A stretch of 64,000 bases of DNA from Dipteronia dyeriana (GCA_032871835.1 CM065301.1:19919291-19983290); one strand, 5' to 3'; positions 48,264 to 60,223 are shown, numbered from the stretch's first letter. The notes: generated by a model not told the origin, from the letters alone. Numbers and translations: made by a program.

Positions 48264-49280
48264 ACAGCTTAAGCTGATCATATTCATACTATAGAAATCT
48301 CATTAAATATGCTTAAAAGATATGAAGATGGAGTCATTAAAATAATAAGGGGGTATTAGATCGACAAACAGGGATATAACCATAATTCATCACTAAAGTG
48401 GACTATAGTCTATAACAAAAATTATTAATAAACTATTACGAAAAAATATTAATAATTAAAAAATAAAGATGCACTTAATAGAGGAGCATTGAGCCTTACA
48501 CTATAAAATATATATCTTAAATAAATATGTTAGCAAAAGAAAATAAAAGACAAAAAAAAAAAAATGCAGTGCAAATATATCAAAATGGATATCTGTTTTG
48601 GCAAAATTAAGAACTATATTGACCTAAGGTCCTGGAAGCTCAACATATTGATGAGATCTCCAAATACTTATATTTACACATCAAAATGTACATCCATTTT
48701 AGGAATTTGGATTTTCGTTTTCTAGTAAAAGATTTCTAGTTAAAAATCCTTAAAGACTACCAATGAAAAACTTATTTACAATCAATATGATACATTCAAA
48801 AGCTCAATCTTAAGGTAAAATTAAAACAAAAGTTTTTTTTTTAATGAAAATATCAACTCAACTTTAACGATGTAAAATTGAAATAAATCCCTTATTTGTA
48901 ATAGTTCAGACCAAACCAAAACAATATAAAAAAGTTTTTTATTAAACAATATATTATATAGTTGAATTTTTATTTACTCAATGTTGTACTCACTTTTTAT
49001 ATCATTACTTTGTAAATTTGAGAGTAAATTAACCCTAAAAGTTATATACTAAAAATCATAGTAAACAAGAAATTTAAAAACGAAATAAAATATTTAAATT
49101 TATATAGTTTACAAAACATACATTGAAGCTTTTTTTTTTTTACAACAAGATTAAGCCAAATATGTTAATATAAATGTAATAGACTATAAATTAGATCAAC
49201 ATTAAAATTTCAAAAAATAAAAATAAAAATAAAATACATAATTCATTGAAATATACATATATAACTTGAATGGGTCAATA
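48264..49280. other. AT-rich intergenic spacer
   Basis: No gene and no clear repeat boundaries; only A/T tracts. Confidence 0.5.
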
Positions 49281-49525
49281 AATTATTGACACTATTTGGG
49301 GGGGGGTGTGTTGTGCAAATATCATCATTTTACTAATGTATGTTTAAAAGACACCATTTAGTGTGATCGGATAAAAATACCCCGAATTGTTGAAAAAGAT
49401 AGAAAGTTGTCGTTTTGTTAGTGTGAAAAAAGCTAGAGTGAGAAAGAGACCGACAAGAAAAGAATCGACGGTTAAGTGATCGGAACGTGAACGAGAATAC
49501 ACCAGATTTATTGCGATTGACAGAG

Positions 49526-50455
49526 GTAATTTCTGTTTGTTTTTTTTTTTCTGGATTTTGTAGTTGATAACTTGCCATTGCATGTTAGACTTGTGCTTTG
49601 TTGATTGAATTCGTAGATTAGGGTTGAAAACGAGATCTGAGAATGGTTGTGGTTTAGGTTAGAGTTTGAAATTAAGATGAATATGTGATGAGGAAGATGA
49701 AATTCTGGGTATCGATGAATTTTAATTTTGAGAAATTTTGAAATCGAGAATTTTTTTTAGTGAAATCAAGGTTTTTTAGAAAAAGATCGAGGATTTTTAA
49801 AAAAGAATCGAGAAGATTTTTTTAAAGAATCGAGCATATTTTTCAAACGATCGAGATTATTTTCAAAAGATCGAGAATATTTTTCAAGCGATCGAGATCA
49901 TTTTCAAAAGATCGAGAATATTTTTCAAACAATCAAGAATATTTTTCAAACGATCGAGAATATGTTTCAAAAAATCGATAATATTTTTCAAACGATCGAG
50001 AATATTTTTCAAACGATCGAGAATATTTTTCAAACGATCGAGAATATTTTCAAAAGATCGAGAATATTTTTGAAACTATCGAGATTATTTTTCAAAAGAT
50101 TGAGAATATTTTCAAACGATCGAGATTATTTTCAAAAGATTGAGATTATTTTTCAAACGATCGAGATTGTTTTTCAAACGATCGAGATTGTTTTTCAAAA
50201 TATTGAGAATATTTTCAAAAGATCGAGAATATTTTTCAAACGATCGAGATTATTTTTCAAACGATTGATAATATTTTCAGAAGATTAAGAATATTTTCCA
50301 AACAATCGAGATTTTTTTCAAAAGATCAAGAAGATTTTTTCAAACAATCGAGATTATTTTCAAACGATCGAAAATATTATCAAAGGATCGAGAATATATT
50401 TCATAGAACCGAGTTTTTTCCAGTTTACTTATGTATTGTTTCTGTGACATTGCAG
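49526..50455 (+). other. Probable first intron of the Ulp1-type gene
   Basis: GACAGAG/GTAATTTC at the left and GACATTGCAG/ATGTGG at the right bound a 930-nt intron ending exactly at the start codon. Most of it is the ATCGAG repeat array. Splice sites are inferred. Confidence 0.5.
49780..50405. repeat. Array of about 21-22 bp repeats containing ATCGAG, left end of the MULE
   Basis: Some 25-30 copies of a unit like TTTTCAAACGATCGAGAATA, with period variants from 18 to 23 nt and scattered changes (ATTGAG, ATCAAG). The 108-codon frame at 49962-50288 is only a by-product of the 21-nt period. Its like recurs at the other end of the element. Confidence 0.92.
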
Positions 50456-53400
50456 ATGTGGAGCATGTTGAAGTATTTCCTTAAAACTTCAGAGGGAGAT
50501 TGGTTCAAGGGAAAATTGACCCAACACGACCATTTTAAAGCCCTCGTCCGTATAGACTATGCATTGAACCGTGTCTCAGAAGATTTTGCTGTTGAGGATC
50601 GGCGTCGGTCCATGGTGTCTTGTTTAAGGCATTTCATGTCGATGCACCGAGAGATGAAGTTTTCTGGTGGTGTTATCCATCGCTGCTGTTGTGAGAGTTG
50701 GACCATGACGGGCCAACATATGAGATGCTGTTCCTGTTAGGGAACCATGTGGTGAGGTTTTCGAAGGTGAAATTTTTCCTCATCACTGGATTATGTTTTG
50801 GAGTTGTATCTGACACTGGTCTGTTTGCTGCAGTGGAGAATGACATACATCGACGGCACTTTCCTAGAGCCGATGTGGTATCGTTGGAGGAGTGGAGGGT
50901 TGTTCTTACCCTCGGAGAGTTTCATGAGGCGTATGATGCTGTAAATTTGTGCCTCATATACATGCTGAACTGGATATTGATGAGGGTGGACGAGAGATTC
51001 AAGATTCCAGTTTGGCAGTTTCGGTTAGTGAAGGACCTTACTGCCTTAGATGCTTTCCCATGGGGTGCCCACGTATATAGGCATTCTATTTTGTCATTCA
51101 AGCATGCGTTACCCTGGCGACGTGAGGAGAGAGGCCAGTAGTCACATGGCGATGTTGTACATACCGTTGAGGGGTACAACATTTACGGTCTATCGCATAC
51201 TCTATTGGTATGAACTTAGAATTACAACATGTACTTTATATTTCGTTGCCAAAATTTATGACACTCTAATCGTACTTATCTTTAATACAGATATTTGCTT
51301 TCGAGGTGATCCTCGATCTGGGTGTTGAGTTCGACACCCGGAGGGTTACATAGCTTTCTTCTCGTATGTTGAAGTGGGAGTTGACAAAACAACTTAGAGG
51401 GAAGAAGCCGGCCAAGATTTTCAGTGCTAGGGTATGTATTTAATTTGTTAATCGTTATATTAGTTATTATGTTTACAATGACATTCCTCTAACTAAGTTT
51501 TTAGATATTTGCGAGGGAGAAAATCGTGCCCACAGTAGCTGAGGAGGGAGCATCATTCTTTGTAGGCCTAAGCTGGGGGGGAGCCTGTATGTAGAGAAGG
51601 ATATAGTTCACCTTTTGTTTGTCCCTGACCAGACTACTGTTGGCGGGAGACATGGAGATGGTTCAGAGGAGGAGGGTGAGGGAGGGAGGCGCAGTGATAC
51701 GGAGGCTTCTGACCCATCGGGCTCGAGTTTCAGTGCTATGGACACTGACTGATCTGAACCGGCATAGAAGGGTTCAGTTTACCAACCCCGGGCCTAGTGC
51801 ATTTAGAGGGGATTCCTGTGCAAGCGTTGGACGTGATGTGGATGTAAGTTGAGATGATAGTTTCATTTTTATTAACGCGACCTGTAGAGTGTTTTAGTAC
51901 TAACAATGTTGACATGAATTTAGGCCCCTATGGGAACATCATTTCAATGAGTTACGTGAAGCCCTCCGGAAGAGTGAAGATTATCGACAGCTGCAGCACC
52001 ATGAGTTGCTAGATATGATTCGGAAGAGCGAGGAGGATCAATAGGAGTAACATCGAGAATTGCTCGCATTGATCGGGAGGCTTTAGTGCATCAGGACGCA
52101 TACGCACCGGGATGGTCCACCTGGTTCTGATCCTGATTTTACTCCCGGAGATAGGACATGTGGATATACTGGGGGGGGGGGACAAATAGCACTGGTGGTT
52201 ATCGGGAGGATCCATATACCGGAGGAGCAGTTCGGAGAGTGAGGCTCACTATCGTACCGGAGATTCACGGCGTGTTACATGTACAACAGCAGGCGAATTG
52301 GTAGAGCGACAACCGCCCCCTTTTATCGAGCAGCAGACTCCCCATCCAACTCCTCTAATGGTCGAGCAGCAGCCGCCCCCTCCACTTTTCCCATTGGTCG
52401 AGCAGCAGCCTCTCCCTCCACCTCCTCCATTGGTCGAGCAACAACCTCCCCCTCCACCACCCCCATCGATCGATTGACAGCCGCCCCCTTCAACTCCCCT
52501 ACAGATCGAATCACAGCCACCCCTTCCACCCCCTACGTCCATCCATCCTCATGAGGGACAGAGCTCCTCATCGCAGCACACCCCAGCGGGGGGAGTTCGA
52601 CTGGAGAGGTGCGTATTGAAGTGAGGTTGGCAGTTGCTCAACCCGTACACAGATCCCTACCGACCGAAGAGGGTAAGGGTAATACTTCAGCCTTCAGACC
52701 ATGTTTCTGATCCCCACGGACTGGTGGACGGTGACCAATTGAAGGCTTACAGAGCCTTCAAGAAGAACATAAACGAGGAAGGGTAAGTAATTTTTCTTTC
52801 TATTTAAGTGGCAGATTTTCTTCTGTTCAAATAAATAATTGTGTTACTATTGGAAAATTAATACAGACGTGATGTGGACGTGCTGGAGCCAGTTGATGCT
52901 GCATGATTCCATCGTATGCAGACCAACTTCATGGAGTTGGAGGACGAGGTACGACGAACCGAACATTTTCTATTTAATGTTTGTTTTAGATATGATACAC
53001 TTCTAACACTTTATTACGTGTATATACTCCCAGCATATGAACGCGTACCTTCATATTCTTCGGACGCGTACCTTCATATTCTTCGGACGCGTACCTTCAT
53101 ATACTTCGGAAGCGTCAGCGAGCATTCCTGACTGCATACAACGAGATGATCACCATATTGGATACACAATATTTTGTAAGTATTTCACAAAAGTAATGAT
53201 TACGTTTGCTTTTAAATTAGTTTGTAAAAAAATACTAATTTTTTATCGATCAAATGTTGTACAGTCTTATCTGGAGGTCCAATACAGGAGAATGATGCCT
53301 CGTGATGCTCGCGGGGAGATCACCACGGTGAGGTGGAATGTGCTGAGGTCGTGGTGGACCAATGAGGACCTTACTGCGGTACGTGGTGGTGCCCCGATTG

Positions 53401-54011
53401 GAAGCGGTCCGTGGCACGAGGTTGACACGATAAGTGTTATTTGTTTTGTATTTTTTTTTTATAAATGGATTTGTACATCTTAACACATTCTTTTACATTT
53501 ATAGGTCCTGATACTGTGCAACATTGGGTGCCAACATTGGCTCTTGGTGACTGTCGACCTCACCTACGGGACGATGTTCATTGTTGACCCCTAGAGACAG
53601 GATGTCGTAGTTAATATCTGGAAGCAGCAGGTAGCCTCCTTGCGTTGGTTTTTACTCTCAATGTTGTATCAGACCGGTTTTCATACTGCGCGATCGCCTG
53701 AACGTGAGACTTTCCTTAAGAAGAATAAGCTCTTTTCAGTCAGCATGGTGTCCGCAACCCGTGTCCCCCAACAGAAGAAATCGTAAGACATTTTGTTTTC
53801 ATTTACTTTGAGATTGAGTTAGTAAAAGATTATTGTTTTAATAACGCATGTTAATGTGTCTAATTGTAGGGGTAAGTGTGGTCCTCACACGTTGAGATTG
53901 ATCGAGTACATTCTGGCGGACAGGAAGGATTTTGAGTGGTCTGAAGATGATATGGAGATCATTCGGGAGAAGATGGCAATTGAGATTTTTTCAAACTCCC
54001 GGCCCGTTTAG
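50456..54011 (+). pseudogene. Ulp1-type cysteine peptidase gene (DUF1985 plus Ulp1 C48 domain) of the MULE
   Basis: Starts MWSMLKYFLKTSEGDWFKG. After a frame break and a TGA near 50,695 it continues with YEMLFLLGNHVVRFSKVKFF, DIHRRHFPRADVVSLEEW and FPWGAHVYRHSILSF, the DUF1985 domain. An exon at about 51,290-51,430 follows. Then comes a Pro-rich linker (52,290-52,540) of LVEQQPPPP units with a 33-39 nt period, then the peptidase part from about 53,260: VLRSWWTNEDL, CQHWLLVTVDL (catalytic His), IVDP (followed by TAG) and GKCGPHTLRLIEY (catalytic Cys, 53877-53879), ending SNSRPV-stop. C48 peptidases process SUMO; the substrate of the MULE-borne type is unknown. It has at least four stops or frameshifts, so it is inactive here. 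Introns are inferred from GT-AG gaps at about 51,440, 51,840, 52,790, 52,950, 53,180, 53,430 and 53,785. Confidence 0.85.
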
Positions 54012-54219
54012 TTTTATGTAGTAATTCTTTTGTATATGTACCATTTTTTTGTATAAAAATGTTTACATTGATATAAAATTTTATTTTAATTTTTGTTTCC
54101 TTTCAACTATCATAAATCACAAGTGTAACATTAATTGGAAATCCTATTTAATTAAAATTGAAATTCAGTTATTGAACAAGTCATACGAGTACAAAATTTC
54201 ACAATGTTATCATCATAAC

Positions 54220-57200
54220 TCCTAAAATCATTCCAATGTGGAGTCTCTGGTAGAGCATGTATATCTGTTGTGGACAACTGTATGACAGATGATACACTTG
54301 CGTTTGTATTCCTCAGGAAAAACTCTACTCGGACCTTCATTAATTAAAGCTGGGTTTGAATATCTCTTGGAATTATGCCCTGGTTGTCCACATCTTCTAT
54401 AGTTTTGTGTAGTTGTCTTCTCCGAAGAAGAGATATGTCGGGCCGCCCGAGGGCAGCCTGCTTGTCTCCTGGAGATTGGATTCAAAACCACCATCTCAGC
54501 TATGTCAGATGGCACAACTCAAGTGGAAGGATATCCAACCGGCATAATAAGAACCGAGTACGCGTCAATAAGTGTCTGTCTCTTGTAGTAGTCCGCACAC
54601 AGGGATGTGAAATCCATGTTTTGGTCTCTGTAAAAACAATGAAAACAATGAGATTCACGTTGCATTTATATTAACCGTACACTAAAGCGTATGATGTACC
54701 TTACGGCAACAAGCGCTTGAGAACATGGAAGATGATCCATTTGGAATTTGTTGCATGTGCAGCTCTTTCGGGCTAAGTCAATGGTAGGGGTGGGCACCAA
54801 CCCGCCAACCCAACCCAACCCGACCAACCTGACCCAACCCGACTAGATTGGGTTGGGTTGAGTTGGGTTGGGTTGGGTTAATAAAATATAACCCAACCCA
54901 ACCCGACAACCCGACATAAATAATAAAAAATAAATTAAATAATTTTATTTACTATTAGATTTATTATGAAATCTCTTTTTTTTTTTTAAATAATTAAAAA
55001 GTTTACTCATGCACCATTTATAATATTTTAAATGACAAATATAAATACATAATTTTAAATATTGTATACCGTAATATATAATACATTTATTAAAAATAAG
55101 CGATTATATTAATATATTATTTTCATCTTTTGTATTAAATGACACATCCTTGATTATACTTTAAAATGTTATTTTTTCCTTAGGATTTGATTAAAAATTT
55201 AGTAGAAAAAATCTAATAATTGTATATAAATTCAAACTATTATGTTGGTATAAATAATAGATTATCCAACCACGGGATATTTGACGAAGTGATTATAATT
55301 GTAAAATGGATGAGAGACTTAGATGGAGACTTTTCAAGTTGGATAAATTGCTATATTTTAAATTTTTAATTATGTAAAAGATATTTAAACAATTTATATT
55401 ATATGTTATGATTTGATTTGATTTTGATGCTTTTAAGTAATCTAAACTCAACGTGATATGATATTATGGTGAAAAATTATTTTAAATTTGAATTTTGATA
55501 TAACAAAATTTGAATTTAAATATATTTTTTCTATTGGGCTTAAAAAACCCAACCTGATCAACCCAACCCAACCCAACCCAACCCAACCCAATATTGGGTT
55601 GGGTTAAAATTTACGTTGGGTTGGATTGGGTTGACAAATTTTCAACCCAACCCAATCCAACCCGAAAACGCCCACCCTTAGTCAACGGTCCACTGTTTTT
55701 CAGACCGATTCACAGAGAATATGTTCCAGTCATCTGGATTTACAGTCATAAAATTACACTTCTCCACGCGTTTTAGGATCACAAGATGTGCTGCGTCGGT
55801 CTACTGATGACTCATGGACCGTGCAGCACTATGACGATTGTGAAACCAATGTTGTAGCATATTCCTAATGAACTCTACTAGCGTCAACATAGTCATTTTC
55901 TGTGTAAATTTTAGGCATGAGTTTATGCATTCTGTAGTATTTGTTGTCATCACTCTGTACCTCCTGTTGGGGCAATGTACACGGGGACCACTTGTGTGGA
56001 CCGACATCAATTACATAATCATATGCATTCAGGTGTAAGTTCCGTAACTCTTCCATGTACCGGTTATATTCCAACTCGGTGTACGCTCGGGCTGCTTTGT
56101 CCATTATTGTGGCAACATCATTTATGTGATATCGCTTTTTAATATTTTTAGAAAAGTGCCAGCAACATATGGTATGGGTGGCATAAGGAAACACTTTATA
56201 AATCCCTGCTTCAATGCTTGCATGACGATTAGAAATGAATATGAAATCATCTATATGTCCAAGGACACCTCTCAAACAATCCAAAAACCACTCCCATGAT
56301 AGGTTGTTTTCTGAGTCACCGTACTAAAAAGCAATGGGATAAACCTGTTCATTCCCATCTTATGTAGTTGCAACAAATATTGTACCCCCGAATCTTCCCT
56401 TTAAATGGGTACCATCAACTGTAATAACTGAACGCAGACAACTCGAAATCCTCAAAGTGAGGCACTCAACGACATGAAAAAGTAGAGGAATTTACCATAT
56501 TCGTCGCACTGTAAGTCAGTGATTGTTATAGGATTTTTTTCTTCCAACACATAACCGAATGATAGCAGTAGTTGAAAGGTTTTCTCATGCGTTCCATAAG
56601 CCAGTGACAACACATAATCGAGAGCTTGATATGCCTTACTGTACATGATTTGAATGCTATACATTGTTTTCATGTCGGCGATTATGTCATTCGGACGCAA
56701 TAGTTGACCATTCTATTGTTGCAAACTAGGTGCAACCACTTCTCCAATTATGACTGCACTAGCTTGTCGATGGCGGCGGTGAATATTCTCTGACTGACAA
56801 GTGTGTTTGTTGATAAAACTTCTTACTTGAAAGTATGTCACTTCATCTCTCCTCACCGCTCTTAACTTCCACGTACTGTTGTCCATCAAACAAACCAGAT
56901 GTAACGTTGTCTTGCTCGACCTTTTCACCTTCCACTCGAAGTTGTGCCGCATTGCAAAATGCCTAACCAATCTCTTCAAATCCTTTTTACTAAGAAAAAA
57001 TTGCCCTTTATATATCATGCTTGTGGGTTCATCTTATATCAAGTTCCTGCTTCCACCCATACCAAACAAGTACGATTCTGCTCCTGGAATTACCCACGTT
57101 ATGACATTGTCAGAATCAGCTTCAGTTACATTAGGCCGGACCTCAGAGGTCCCAGCTATATCTACTGCACTAGAACTACATCTGTGTACACGTCTTTTCG

Positions 57201-57921
57201 TTTGGACAGGTTCTTCATCTTCCTCATTGTTCGCTACATTATTTATCGGATGTAAATTTGCCTCATTAGCCACCTCATGAATTAGCCCAAAATTCGGTTC
57301 ATTGTTTTGCTCATTATTCATGTCATTGTACATCTCATTGTATTGGTGGTTGTACTGCCCAACATTCATTTCAATTTGACAACCAAAGAACTCATCCAAT
57401 TGAGGTCCAGCTATATAACCATGGTCGGCTACTTCCGGTGGGACACCACACATGTTTTGCTGCTCTTTGTTCCCACTTCTTTCTGTGAACAATTGGTTGC
57501 TTCCGCCTGACGATCGAAATTGTTGGGTGTTTCCACGAGCAGGGGTATCTTCAGCTATCACATTTGTTGTTTTCCTCTCAATTAGACTAACACATACTTG
57601 AGGGATCACCCTATCTTCCCCTAACATAAACAAAACATCATCGTCGTTTCTTATAAATGTACGACATGTTGTCCCGAAAATGATTGATATAGATTGTAGA
57701 TTAGCAATGTATTTGTTCACATCGTACTTCACAACGGTTTACACGATCGACACCAGCTCTTTGTAAGTCATGTTCTTTGACTCATACATTCCTTGGTTAT
57801 CCGAACCAAAAAACCTCTGACTTCCATCAGGTAATTGCTCCCATCGACCGTTGTAAGATGTGACTATTCTCACCCGATCTATTGTCCTGTGAAAATCATA
57901 ATCACAAACCATTATTAACAA
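54220..57921 (-). pseudogene. MULE transposase gene, broken by stops and a hAT insertion
   Basis: Starts near 57,921-57,886 with RVRIVTSYNGRWEQLPDGSQ. Next are an Asn/Glu-rich linker, then the MuDR DNA-binding region (57018-56713: GQFFLSKKDLKRLVRHFAMR, SFINKHTCQSENIHRRHRQA). The catalytic MULE domain follows at about 56,390-55,865 (GTIFVATT, DGNEQVYPIAF, YGDSENNLSWEWFLDCLRG, FISNRHASIEAGI, TICCWHFSKNI). Then NPDDWNIFSV, and beyond the inserted element a SWIM motif ARKSCTCNKF...LPCSQA, where the family has His in place of the Gln. Last comes RRCGQPGHNSKRYS, a zinc knuckle that has lost two of its Cys to Tyr. In-frame stops occur after VSIV, after ITWVIPG...NLI, after SLQQ and elsewhere. The ISNRH segment has Asn where the catalytic Asp is expected (ISDRH). 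Confidence 0.88.
54785..55680. mobile_element. hAT-type MITE with GGTTGGG tracts, inserted in the MULE transposase
   Basis: The termini TAGGGGTGGGC and the complement of GCCCACCCTTA form a short inverted repeat. The flanks GTCAATGG (54777-54784) and GTCAACGG (55681-55688) are an 8-bp duplication with one transition. Subterminal arrays of AACCCAACCC and GGTTGGGTTGGG occur at both ends and can pair with each other. The core is AT-rich with no gene. Removing it rejoins TVD with LARKSCTC of the transposase SWIM exon. Confidence 0.9.
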
Positions 57922-58389
57922 ATTAAAAAATTAAATTAAGTTTACAATTATTAAGAATTAAAAATATTTATTAAATGCAAGGGATCAAGAACATTATCAA
58001 AGGGATCGAGCTTTTTGGAAACTGATCGAGAACATTTTCTAAGGGATCAAGCTTTCATCAAATGGATTAAGAACTTATTGTAAGGGATCGAGCTTTTTCC
58101 AAAGGGATCGAGAACTTTTTCAAGGGATCGAGAAAATTCTTCAAATTATCGAACATTTTTTCAAAATAATCGAGCATTTTTTCCAAATAATCAAGTTTTT
58201 TTCAAAATATATAAAACCTCGGTCCAATAACAAATATGCTCGATTCTTTTTTAAATATTCTCGATCACACATGAAAAATACTCGGATCTAAATGTTCATA
58301 CATGTTCTTACAACACATAAATGCATGCAAAAAATCGAAAATGCATGAAAACAGAAAAGAGAATACACGGGATCATAAATATTAGTTAC
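57887..58389 (-). other. Probable first intron of the MULE transposase gene
   Basis: On the - strand, ACAAGAAG/GTAACTAAT and TTTTCACAG/GACAATAG give a 503-nt intron. It holds the right-hand ATCGAG array, mirroring the layout of the Ulp1-type gene. An ATG 36 nt upstream of the acceptor can also open the frame without splicing, so the intron is tentative. Confidence 0.4.
57975..58260. repeat. Array of ATCGAG-containing repeats, right end of the MULE
   Basis: About a dozen copies of units like AAGGGATCGAGCTTTTT and TTTTCAAATAATCGAGCAT, spaced roughly 18-30 nt. The ATCGAG word is on the + strand, the same genomic strand as in the left array. Confidence 0.85.
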
Positions 58390-58998
58390 CTTCTTGTGTA
58401 GATTCTGGAATGGGACAAATTTTTTGGAGAGAGATACAAGTTTTCAGACAACTTTTGTGGGGAGATACAAAGGAGTTCAGAAACTTGCCTTTTAGAAATT
58501 AAAGTTTAGGGGCAACTTCGGTAGTTCACCATAATATGTACATTTTACACTTAAGGTATTAAACTAGTGACATCATCACAAAAAACAATAAAAAAGATGA
58601 CATATCTCATAATTTCCACATAACTTGAAAACTAAACTTTTTTAGAGAAAGATTTTATGCTAAATTTAGAGAATATGAGAGAAAGTAATTGTTACAAAGT
58701 CTCTTTTATTTTCGAGTGGTGGAAGTGGGTAAAAATTGAAAATAGGAAGATTAAATAAAAAACAAGAGAAATGAAGGTGAGGGCTTGATACGTGCAACAA
58801 GAAGCAAGGAGCAGTATGATATTTGTTTATTTGATCTTTCCAAATAATTTTTTTTTCTTAAGTTGGACAAGGGTGGGCAGGTGGGCTCCACTTTTATGGT
58901 CTGTCTCTGTCGATAAAGATAAGGTTAGTATAAATGTTTGCTCCTCAAAATATATGATGAAATAATCCTAAAATCTTAAATTATTATAATATATATAT

Positions 58999-59932
58999 AG
59001 AGTGATGGATCTAAAAATTTTAATGAGGTGAGATACTTGAATAAACTAAAAATTATATAAAAAAAATTAAAAATTTTTAAATCATAATTTAAAATGTGTA
59101 TTTTTATATACAAAAATTGATAGTATACTGAATATTTAAAAAATAGAATAATTATTTGATATGAACTAAATAATCTTACATTGAAAATAACTAAAAATAA
59201 AAAACATAATATTATAAAAATAAATAATAACAAGAAAAACAACATGAACAATGAAAAATTAAAATATTTATTCTTAAAAAAATTAAAAAAATATTTTTAT
59301 AATAAAAAAATTGTTTTGTATTAATAATGAATTCACTTTTTATTTATACAAAAATAATTGATTAATAAATATTATAATGAATGTTTTTTAATTTTTTTTT
59401 TCTAATTATTGATTCTAAATAAATTAAAATAATAAAATAAAGAAAAATATAAATGATATATGAAATATTTTAATATAATAAATTGAAATTTGATATTTTA
59501 CGGTTTATTGATTGGATATGTTAGATATATCTAACAAAAAATATTAGAAATAAGAAAACAAAATTAATAATAGATAGTTTACTATATAATAAAATTGAAT
59601 TAAGTAAACCATAAATTAATGGTCGTTAGGAATCTAACAATGACGGAAAAATGAAAATGGATTATTTTATTATAGAAGAAGACGGAAATTTGAGAAAGAT
59701 TGTAAAATAAAAATTGATATTAAAAAGCACGTTTGTTTTGCTTATATCGAGAATTGAACCATTAACTTCTATGGGTAAAATGAGGAAATATACCAAATAT
59801 GCTGATTGATAATAATAATTATATTATTTTATTTTATTTATAATATATATGAATATATAAATATAAAATCATTTATTTTTAAAACTGAGGTGGATCACAG
59901 GTCCCATCTGAACCCCATATGATTCCGCCTCT
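58999..59932. mobile_element. Probable hAT-type MITE, AT-rich
   Basis: The left edge AGAGTGATGGATC and the complement of the right edge GATTCCGCCTCT resemble the AGAGGCGGATC termini of common plant hAT elements, with several mismatches. Both sides are (AT)n, so the target duplication (ATATATA-like) is not informative. The interior is more than 85% A/T by eye, with no gene. Confidence 0.45.
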
Positions 59933-60100
59933 ATATATAAAGGCACGTGCGCATACTCATATGGCCCGGCTCTAGAACCCAATTTTTTGTTTTAACAGAT
60001 GTTTTATATCTGAAGGCATGCGTGGGCATTATTGAGGCGGGGTGTGGTGGCATATGACTCCTCCCCACAACAACATTAAAAAATTATAAATATTCTTAGT

Positions 60101-60223
60101 GATTATTTTAAGAGTGCTATTGTTTATACGGGGGTATTGGGAATTTAAACTGATAATCGGGGATTATTTTAAGAGTGCTATTGTTTATATGGGGGTATTG
60201 GGAATTTGAACCGATAATCAGGG
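60101..60223. repeat. Tandem duplication of 61 bp at the left edge of the LTR element
   Basis: GATTATTTTAAGAGTGCTAT... is repeated at 60162. Each copy ends with TATTGGGAATTT-AAC-GATAATC, which resembles the outer edge of the LTR that starts at 62015. A third partial copy of that edge (GAGAATTTGAACTGGG) follows near 60,238. Confidence 0.85.

Larger units (their letters stand above)
49290..58580. mobile_element. Large Mutator-like element carrying transposase and Ulp1-type peptidase genes
   Basis: The extent is set by content, not by proven ends: both genes, their leader exons, and flanking sequence with weak inverted similarity at 49,300-49,400 and 58,500-58,590. The left gene (+) is a DUF1985/Ulp1-type peptidase and the right gene (-) a MULE transposase, arranged head outward and convergent. 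Plant MULEs carrying Ulp1-like genes are known (Kaonashi and related groups, CUMULE in melon). I found no exact 9-bp target duplication, and long inverted repeats are not obvious. A further hAT MITE lies inside. Confidence 0.75.

Noticed and set aside
49962..50288. 108-codon frame with repeated Phe-Gln-Thr-Ile-Glu-Asn-Ile units
   Set aside because: It is a by-product of a 21-nt repeat period in a probable intron; unit length varies and breaks the frame at both sides.
49780..50405. Possible CRISPR-like array
   Set aside because: Eukaryotic sequence; the units are contiguous, degenerate and without unique spacers of constant length.
52249..52542. 97-codon Gly/Cys-rich frame on the - strand
   Set aside because: Complement of the Pro-rich repeat linker of the Ulp1-type gene; its composition simply reflects the repeat.
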